Source: an uncultured Bacteroidota bacterium (GTDB lineage Bacteria; Bacteroidota; Bacteroidia; Flavobacteriales; UA16). From it: a stretch of DNA of 9,893 nucleotides. Position numbers and translations under genes: made by a program. The stretch is taken from NCBI GenBank assembly GCA_902535565.1, contig CACAUH010000051.1, positions 1 through 9,893 on the forward strand, read 5' to 3'. A model generated the notes under the pieces. The model was given only the letters and a program-made list of their open reading frames with translations. It had not been told where the DNA came from and ran no database searches. Shown in pieces: positions 5,602-9,893 of this stretch. The stretch's first letter is position 1, and the number at the start of each line of letters is the position of its first letter.

Positions 5602-8114
5602 TTGATGCAGCGGACGGGCTGACCTGCATTCTTACCGTTTCCATCGTGAGTAATAAAATTCTGGCCTGAGTTGAATTCCCGCCCCCATGCGTCATTGTCA
5701 CCAAATGAGGTAGAGGTCCAAAAATCTGCTTTGACATTGAACGCCCCGAACGAGCCACTGCTGATTCGAACAGGAACGCGAATCGCATTAAAACCCAATT
5801 CATTCGTGCCATCCCAAACAGGAGGGGCGGCCTTCAACTTATCCGCAGAAAGAATACCAATGAAATTTTCCATTTTATCCCATTCTAAGACGGTTGGGAC
5901 ATGCCAGCCTGACGGGCACATTTCTGAGTCTTCCACAGCAGCAAAATTGTAAAGCGCACCATATGTGGCATACTCACTAACAGCCATTGCCTCATCAACA
6001 GAAGTGCCGCTGTAACCTACAACATAAGCGTGCGGCCCTCCATCGTCCTCCCAGCCAACATGAGGTGGGCTCACGTATGACACATACCGAGCATTCTCTG
6101 CAAACCAACATTGCTCACCAATGGCGACGATGTCATAGTCATAGCCTTGATAGGTCACATGGTCTTGACCTTGGCAAGGGCCAGAGAATGGGATTGGAGG
6201 ACAACTGCCAAAGGTCCCCAGCAGGTTGAGCAAGTCGCCCGCAGCCACACACCCGTCGAAGTCTGTGTCTGTCGGGATAGCGACGATGCACTCCTGATTG
6301 AATGGATCCCACACTGTGCCTTCACCACAAAGGCTGGGCAGGTCACCGCAAGGAACGAGAAAGACAGAAATGCTGTCGGAGCTGACGCAGTTAGGGTGGA
6401 TCAACCGAACTTCATTGCTCGACGAAACAAAATCATTTCCTGAGAAACTTGGAGAATACAGGGTGGATGTGCCTTGCCCCGTGGATTGAAAATGACCACT
6501 TATTAATTCTCCAACCACATGTTGCGGGTCTTCGAATCCCCAATGATAAGCTGGGTTCAGACAGGAGCCGCATGTATATAAATCGTCGACTTGTGTTGCT
6601 GTGAGTGCTTGGTCGAATACCTTGATGTCGTCCAAAAGGCCAGAGAGGGGGTAGGCATAAGACCCTCCAGCGCTTACCCTTGCCCCGAAGTGGAGCGGTT
6701 CTGTATTAGAATGGAGGCCGTCGAAATTGCCCTCTTGGACTTGATCACCAGAAGTATCAATCAGCTCTCCATTAATGAAGATTGACATGCTCGAGAAATC
6801 CACACCACCATCATAGCAGCAGACAATGTGGCTCCACTGTCCCTCTTCGGGGACGTGATCGGAATCGGTGGTGACCGAGAGCCAATTGTCCCCATCGGAG
6901 TAGACTTGAAAAGATAGACCGTTGCCCCCAACGAACACCTGCATGGAACTGGCATTGCTTTCGCTCGCAGAGTAGATGTAGCCCTTGTCACAAATCTGGC
7001 CATTGGTGTAGTCATCGGACTTGACCCAGAGGGATATGGAAAATGGATGAGTACCTGAGAAAATGTCATGAATCAAATCTTCCTGACTTGATTCGAGAAT
7101 GGTTGGTGCATTCAAATGAACAGAGCGCAGATTCTCGTACCCCTCAAAAACTTCTACTCCGTAGATCCCAGATTCCTGAACTTGGATGTTGCGGGTAGTA
7201 TCCCCAGTACTCCATAGGTAGCTCCCAAAGCCCTCGCCAGCATCCAGCGTAACTGAATCCTCGCAGGTCTCGATGTCTTCTCCTAAATCTAGCGAAGGAG
7301 GATACACACAACTCCCGTCGTCTTCAATAGCTGAGGCATCATAGTTACATGCTTGTTCATTAGTGCAACCCAAAGGCGTCAGGGTAAAGAGGGTCTGTAT
7401 TTCAGTAGGCGACAGTGCTCTATTCCATATGCCGACATCGTCAATATATCCCGTGAATGCATGGGCTCCATTGGGGCGATAAATGCCGATCATTGTCTTG
7501 GCATCAAGCGCAAGGGTAGGACCAATTTCAAGTGCTTGAGTGCCTACAATACTGCCATTTAAATAAAAGCGAATTTCTTGATCTACACTGTCCTTTACAG
7601 CAACGTAATGGTGCCAAGCAGAAACGGGAACTGACCCTCCCATATCGACGTCTGTCGGAGGAGAGTTGACTACCGATTTGAAACCATAACGAAGGCCTTC
7701 GTCTGGCGATAATTCCCAGCTAGACCCGCCAAAGACTCCAATATTGTACCCATACCGATTAGGGCCATCATCGAGATTACGCCCAAGAATAGTAGACAAC
7801 CCGCTGACAAGATTGTGACTGTCTTGTCTAAACCAAACTGATATTGACAGGTATTGAGGATTCAATTCAGGGAAATTGCCGAGATCTATATGGCTTTGCC
7901 CATCAAAATGATATGCGCTTGACGCATTGCCATGTCGATCTTCTGCAAGCACAGCCCCTTGAGCAGTGCCATGAAACAAGTGTCCACTTTCATCTAAGGC
8001 ATTTCCATCAAATGGGTACCAAGCCACCAAACCATCAGTCGGCAAATAAGATGGCTGCTGAGCACTGGCGACAGAGCACAGCACTAGCATGAAAGCAAGT
8101 AGGGTTCGGTTCAT
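5592..8114 (-). CDS. Secreted multidomain protein: 2x LamG, PKD-like, dockerin-like loop, C-terminal FISUMP
   Basis: 840 aa. Signal peptide residues 1-18 (MNRTLLAFMLVLCSVASA, then Q). LamG 1 spans about 24-243 (GLVAWYPFDGNALDESG, YHFDGQSHIDLG, WHHYVAVKD, IWNRALSPTEIQTLF). A Cys motif GCTNEQACNYDAS...DDGSC lies near 249, then a PKD/Ig-like segment (DLGEDIETCEDSVTLDAG, YLWSTGDT) at 276-320. LamG 2 spans about 325-515 (PFSISLWVKSD, WSHIVCCYDGG, LDDIKVFDQALTATQVDDLY). A beta-rich linker (AYHWGFEDPQ...) leads to CGEGTVWDPFNQEC near 592, one dockerin-like loop (DTDFDGCVAAGDLLNLLG, about 608-630) and FISUMP at about 640-840 (IGEQCWFAEN, YGALYNFAAVED, CPSGWHVPTVLEWD, FWTSTS, final PVRCIKDQ). The stop overlaps the B-type start by ATGA. 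The first 315 residues follow the 1-1186 protein closely, while the 600-680 region matches the 1252-4566 protein, so the gene is mosaic. Ligand binding is inferred from lectin-like folds; no enzyme motif or type IX sorting domain is seen. Confidence 0.92.
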   Translation of the reverse strand: MNRTLLAFMLVLCSVASAQQPSYLPTDGLVAWYPFDGNALDESGHLFHGTAQGAVLAEDRHGNASSAYHFDGQSHIDLGNFPELNPQYLSISVWFRQDSHNLVSGLSTILGRNLDDGPNRYGYNIGVFGGSSWELSPDEGLRYGFKSVVNSPPTDVDMGGSVPVSAWHHYVAVKDSVDQEIRFYLNGSIVGTQALEIGPTLALDAKTMIGIYRPNGAHAFTGYIDDVGIWNRALSPTEIQTLFTLTPLGCTNEQACNYDASAIEDDGSCVYPPSLDLGEDIETCEDSVTLDAGEGFGSYLWSTGDTTRNIQVQESGIYGVEVFEGYENLRSVHLNAPTILESSQEDLIHDIFSGTHPFSISLWVKSDDYTNGQICDKGYIYSASESNASSMQVFVGGNGLSFQVYSDGDNWLSVTTDSDHVPEEGQWSHIVCCYDGGVDFSSMSIFINGELIDTSGDQVQEGNFDGLHSNTEPLHFGARVSAGGSYAYPLSGLLDDIKVFDQALTATQVDDLYTCGSCLNPAYHWGFEDPQHVVGELISGHFQSTGQGTSTLYSPSFSGNDFVSSSNEVRLIHPNCVSSDSISVFLVPCGDLPSLCGEGTVWDPFNQECIVAIPTDTDFDGCVAAGDLLNLLGTFGSCPPIPFSGPCQGQDHVTYQGYDYDIVAIGEQCWFAENARYVSYVSPPHVGWEDDGGPHAYVVGYSGTSVDEAMAVSEYATYGALYNFAAVEDSEMCPSGWHVPTVLEWDKMENFIGILSADKLKAAPPVWDGTNELGFNAIRVPVRISSGSFGAFNVKADFWTSTSFGDNDAWGREFNSGQNFITHDGNGKNAGQPVRCIKDQ
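6097..6329 (-). repeat. Shared 233-bp dockerin/FISUMP-start module, copy 2
   Basis: Partner of 1823-2055. Sequence on both sides diverges sharply between the two genes: the FISUMP interiors downstream differ in length and sequence, and upstream one gene has a DUF1566-like region where the other has a beta-rich linker. Confidence 0.9.
7258..7286 (-). repeat. 29-bp repeat encoding LGEDIETCED, copy 3 of 3
   Basis: Third copy, within the 5592-8114 gene, identical to the other two. Confidence 0.85.
7365..7427 (-). repeat. 63-bp perfect repeat at LamG / Cys-motif hinge, copy 2
   Basis: Identical partner of 431-493, at the equivalent position of the 5592-8114 gene. The gene between them (1252-4566) has a different LamG end (ISQWQVALSSSEIQALV) and lacks the repeat. 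Confidence 0.9.
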
Positions 8115-8174
8115 CCCCTCAAGATCGCAACCAACTGTCTCACTACCAATCCGCGCACGAAGTCATGCAGAGGG
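8115..8174 (-). repeat. Proximal leader repeat, copy 3
   Basis: This leader adjoins the A-type start at 8114 and matches 4567-4622 with 2 differences in 56 bp. Unlike 4567-4733, it passes straight from the proximal part into the AGGCGG region next to the 21-bp box: the middle module and its A-run are missing, as if deleted between short AGGG-rich matches. The whole intergenic gap is therefore only 104 bp. Confidence 0.85.
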
Positions 8175-8184
8175 AGGCGGGGGA

Positions 8185-8205
8185 GGGCCATATATGTTCT
8201 AGGAA
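8185..8205 (-). promoter_or_regulatory. Conserved 21-bp box with CATATATG palindrome, copy 2
   Basis: Exact copy of the box at 4713-4733. It lies 13 bp after the stop of the B-type gene (8219) and about 70 bp before the A-type start at 8114. The distance to the downstream start differs widely between copies (about 70, 134 and 147 bp), which fits an upstream transcriptional signal better than anything tied to translation. Confidence 0.5.
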
Positions 8206-8218
8206 TTACCTAGAGCAG

Positions 8219-8890
8219 TTACTCAGCGTAGTGCCAGTAGGGGAGGATGTTGATGAAGGTAGCGCCGCTGAGAAAGCCCCCTCCGTAAACAAAGTGAATG
8301 CCATTTTCGTCCATAGAAGCGGCGTCAGTAGGGAATGGAATAAACCAATCAGCACAACACTGTTCCGTATAAGCTGCCCCATGATAACTGCCGAGAATAC
8401 CAGATAAGTCTGTATTAAGAACTTCGTAATCAAGAATTTGAAAGCTGAATTCCCCAGCAAGATCATTGAACTCGAGCCGAAACACTCTTTCATAGCCGAG
8501 GTACATCGTAGACCAATTCATTATGTATGAATGGTTGACGCCCGAAGTCATCCAAGCCCGCTCGTAACTGACCGTTTCCCAAACAGGGTCGGGACAACCT
8601 GCGATAAAGACCTGCGCACTATCGATAGTGTGGTACTGGACGAGCATCGAATCAATGATGATGTCCCCATTCCAGACATTCCCCCAGAACTCTTCAATGG
8701 GTGTGCCATCGTAGTCGCAGGTGAGGCTGCTGTCGATGCCGACCTGTTGCCCGTACACAGCGAGAGTGGATAGCATATCTGTGGCTCCCACATAGCTATC
8801 ATCGTTAGCGTCAGGGTTCCATGGCATGGTGGACTGCCCAGCAGCAGCGAACGTGGCGAGAAGCGCCAGTGAAGTCAGTAGGTGTCTCAT
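8219..8890 (-). CDS. B-type secreted protein with one dockerin-like loop
   Basis: 223 aa from the ATG at 8890. The frame stays open 11 codons further to an ATG at 8923, but that start would add MIVRLTHLNRP in front of a perfect signal peptide (MRHLLTSLALLATFAAAG, then Q) and would overlap no known signal, so 8890 is preferred. After the signal peptide comes a single EF-hand/dockerin-like stretch (NPDANDDSYVGATDMLSTLAVYG, about 22-45). The remainder (about 50-223) is beta-rich and acidic with scattered Cys (SLTCDYDGTPIEEFWGNVW, IAGCPDPVWETVSYERAW, YTEQCCADWFIPFP) and matches no family I can name. It differs from the other B-type protein at 4744-5595 past the signal peptide. It lies 36 bp after the short A-type gene. 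Secreted protein of unknown function. Confidence 0.85.
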   Translation of the reverse strand: MRHLLTSLALLATFAAAGQSTMPWNPDANDDSYVGATDMLSTLAVYGQQVGIDSSLTCDYDGTPIEEFWGNVWNGDIIIDSMLVQYHTIDSAQVFIAGCPDPVWETVSYERAWMTSGVNHSYIMNWSTMYLGYERVFRLEFNDLAGEFSFQILDYEVLNTDLSGILGSYHGAAYTEQCCADWFIPFPTDAASMDENGIHFVYGGGFLSGATFINILPYWHYAE

Positions 8891-8896
8891 TGGTCT
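8834..8896 (-). repeat. B-gene start repeat, copy 2
   Basis: Partner of 5539-5601. It includes the B-type signal-peptide codons plus the AGACCA just before the ATG, which in the other copy encodes the end of the FISUMP protein. Here those bases lie in the 36-bp gap after the short A-type gene and are not coding. Confidence 0.8.
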
Positions 8897-8926
8897 ATTC
8901 AGGTGTGTCAGGCGAACAATCAATGA

Positions 8927-9430
8927 TTAGCGTTTTGCATACCATTCCCCATTAAAATGTACTAGTGTCAGCATATTTTGAACGGTACCAGCCCACCCCC
9001 ATGAAGTCTCCCAAGTGAAGGTCGCCGAGGCCAGAATCTGGGAATTACTATTCCATGTGAGGTGTAAAGGCTCATTTCCATAACCATCTCTCAGTATGTT
9101 CATCTCGTAACCATCGCATACTGGCGTGCCGTCGCCAAAGCTTGACGGGATCTCAACAGAGTGATAAAGTTCTCCCTCATGTTCACTTGTAAAGACGATT
9201 AGTTTGCCAATCGGAAGAACACTGCAGCAGCTTCCAAAGTCAGGATTCCAAAGAATTGCCTCCCCTGAGCAATATTCAGCAGGAACAAATGAAGTGCCGA
9301 AAACAGTCAAAACTTCGAGTAAGTCAGCTATTCCAATTAGATGGTCTCCATCTGAGTCAGGATTGAATTGGACCTGAGCACTGGCGACAGAGCACACCGC
9401 CAACATTAAGGCAAGTAGGGTTCGGTTCAT
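8927..9430 (-). CDS. Short A-type secreted protein with dockerin-like loop
   Basis: 167 aa. The signal peptide (MNRTLLALMLAVCSVASA, then Q) belongs to the same set as the three larger A-type genes and keeps much of their DNA sequence. Residues about 22-45 form a dockerin/EF-hand-like loop (NPDSDGDHLIGIADLLEVLTVFG). A CSGEAILWNPDFGSCC segment at about 53-70 looks like a degenerate form of the CGEGTVWDPFNQEC motif in the big paralogues. The C-terminal 100 residues are beta-rich (GKLIVFTSEHEGELYHSVEIP, SATFTWETSWGWAG, LVHFNGEWYAKR) and unrecognised. LamG and FISUMP are absent, so it looks like an A-type head joined to a different tail. It is the first gene of the run in this window and is followed 36 bp later by a B-type gene. 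Function unknown; export is well supported. Confidence 0.85.
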   Translation of the reverse strand: MNRTLLALMLAVCSVASAQVQFNPDSDGDHLIGIADLLEVLTVFGTSFVPAEYCSGEAILWNPDFGSCCSVLPIGKLIVFTSEHEGELYHSVEIPSSFGDGTPVCDGYEMNILRDGYGNEPLHLTWNSNSQILASATFTWETSWGWAGTVQNMLTLVHFNGEWYAKR

Positions 9431-9481
9431 GACCTGAATTTCGTGAACAACCCCCTGATTCCCATGCCGCTTACGAAGTGG

Positions 9482-9541
9482 TTCGTCTTGGGGATTTTAG
9501 GGCCCCGACTCACCACAGCTTGAGCTACCCTCCTTTTTTTC
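9482..9541 (-). repeat. Middle leader module, copy 2
   Basis: This copy of 4627-4686 lies upstream of the short A-type gene and keeps the 20-bp core AGCTCAAGCTGTGGTGAGTC and the A-run. The proximal part between it and the start (9431-9481) is much diverged from the other three leaders: only patches such as ACTTCGT-AGCGG remain and AGGGG before the ATG is lost. Confidence 0.7.
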
Positions 9542-9564
9542 GAGCTGAAGAGAGAGGCGGGGAA

Positions 9565-9585
9565 GGGCCATATATGTTCTAGGAA
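9565..9585 (-). promoter_or_regulatory. Conserved 21-bp box with CATATATG palindrome, copy 3
   Basis: Third exact copy, about 134 bp upstream of the short A-type start. Here the match to 4713-4740 continues through TTCTCAT on the upstream side (to about 9592) and then stops. At the other two copies a B-type stop codon follows within 10-13 bp, but none is found here. Confidence 0.5.
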
Positions 9586-9593
9586 ATGAGAAC

Positions 9594-9893
9594 AGACATC
9601 CTCAGGGTGGGGAGAATATGTACGTGACAGCGCAGCACCTTCTCAACCGAAACGGATATCTCATGGGTGGGGGTAGTTAGGGTTGAGGATGGCCATCAGA
9701 CTTTCAGCGTTTTTCATCAGGCTTGACACCAAAAAGTGGCAGCAAACGTGGCAGTAGGGGTCATTTTGAGGGTCAAAGAGCTACCTTGAGCCCGTTAAAC
9801 AAGTTCAACCTTGTCACTTCTAAAAGGACAGTTGACTTGAGCTGCTGAAAACGGGAAAGGCTTGCTGTTACTGACGTTCACAAGCCCAAATCG
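9594..9893. other. No supported gene; unrelated flank
   Basis: About 300 bp unlike the rest of the window. The only edge-open frame is on the minus strand, 9893 to a TAA at 9795-9797 (32 residues, ending FRSDKVELV); this might be the tail of an upstream gene but is too short to judge. A plus-strand ATG near 9690 opens only 23 codons. A short direct repeat, GTGGCAG-CAAAC-GTGGCAG, lies near 9737-9755. I see no tRNA, convincing promoter or terminator hairpin. Confidence 0.5.

Noticed and set aside
8891..8923. Upstream ATG start for the B-type gene at 8923
   Set aside because: It would add MIVRLTHLNRP before a complete signal peptide identical in form to that of the other B-type gene; the ATG at 8890 is conserved in both B genes.
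9690..9760. Plus-strand 23-codon frame (begins MAIRLSAFF) as a possible integrase or small gene start
   Set aside because: It stops after 23 codons, has no neighbour support and matches nothing I recognise.
9795..9893. Minus-strand 32-residue open end as the tail of an upstream gene
   Set aside because: Too short and without recognisable motif; one edge-open frame of this length is expected by chance.

Overview
The window is a one-way run of paralogous secreted-protein genes, all on the minus strand and read from right (about 9430) to left (1). It holds five complete genes and one cut by the left edge. All six start with a Sec-type signal peptide and are built from small extracellular modules: LamG/concanavalin-like sandwiches, Cys-rich GCT(D/N)xxACN motifs, PKD/Ig-like strands with a conserved DLGEDIETCED motif, single dockerin/EF-hand-like calcium loops, CGEGTxW motifs, and C-terminal Fibrobacter-succinogenes-major (FISUMP, Fib_succ_major) domains. 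This vocabulary is typical of Bacteroidota, most likely a marine Flavobacteriales lineage. The assignment is inferred from module style; no rRNA or housekeeping gene is present to test it. I see no tRNA, rRNA, CRISPR, transposase, integrase or reverse transcriptase.

Layout in transcription order: 9893-9594, no supported gene; 9593-9431, a composite leader; 9430-8927, short 'A-type' gene (signal peptide begins MNRTLLA); 8890-8219, 'B-type' gene (begins MRHLLTSLA); 8218-8115, shortened leader; 8114-5592, large A-type gene with two LamG domains and FISUMP; 5595-4744, B-type gene overlapping the previous stop by ATGA; 4743-4567, full leader; 4566-1252, largest A-type gene (1104 aa, two LamG, a DUF1566-like segment, FISUMP); 1251-1187, leader only, with no B gene; 1186-1, A-type gene running off the window.

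The main point is the architecture. Two-gene A-B units are repeated in tandem. Their ends (leader, signal-peptide DNA, FISUMP stop / B start junction) are conserved at the DNA level, while their interiors differ and share modules in different combinations. Junction scars suggest one B gene was deleted between the 1252-4566 and 1-1186 genes, and that a FISUMP-ending A gene once preceded the B gene at 8890. The products probably go to the cell surface or medium and bind glycans or other ligands. That role is inferred from LamG and lectin-like folds; no catalytic residues are visible. None of the five complete proteins ends in a recognisable type IX secretion sorting domain.
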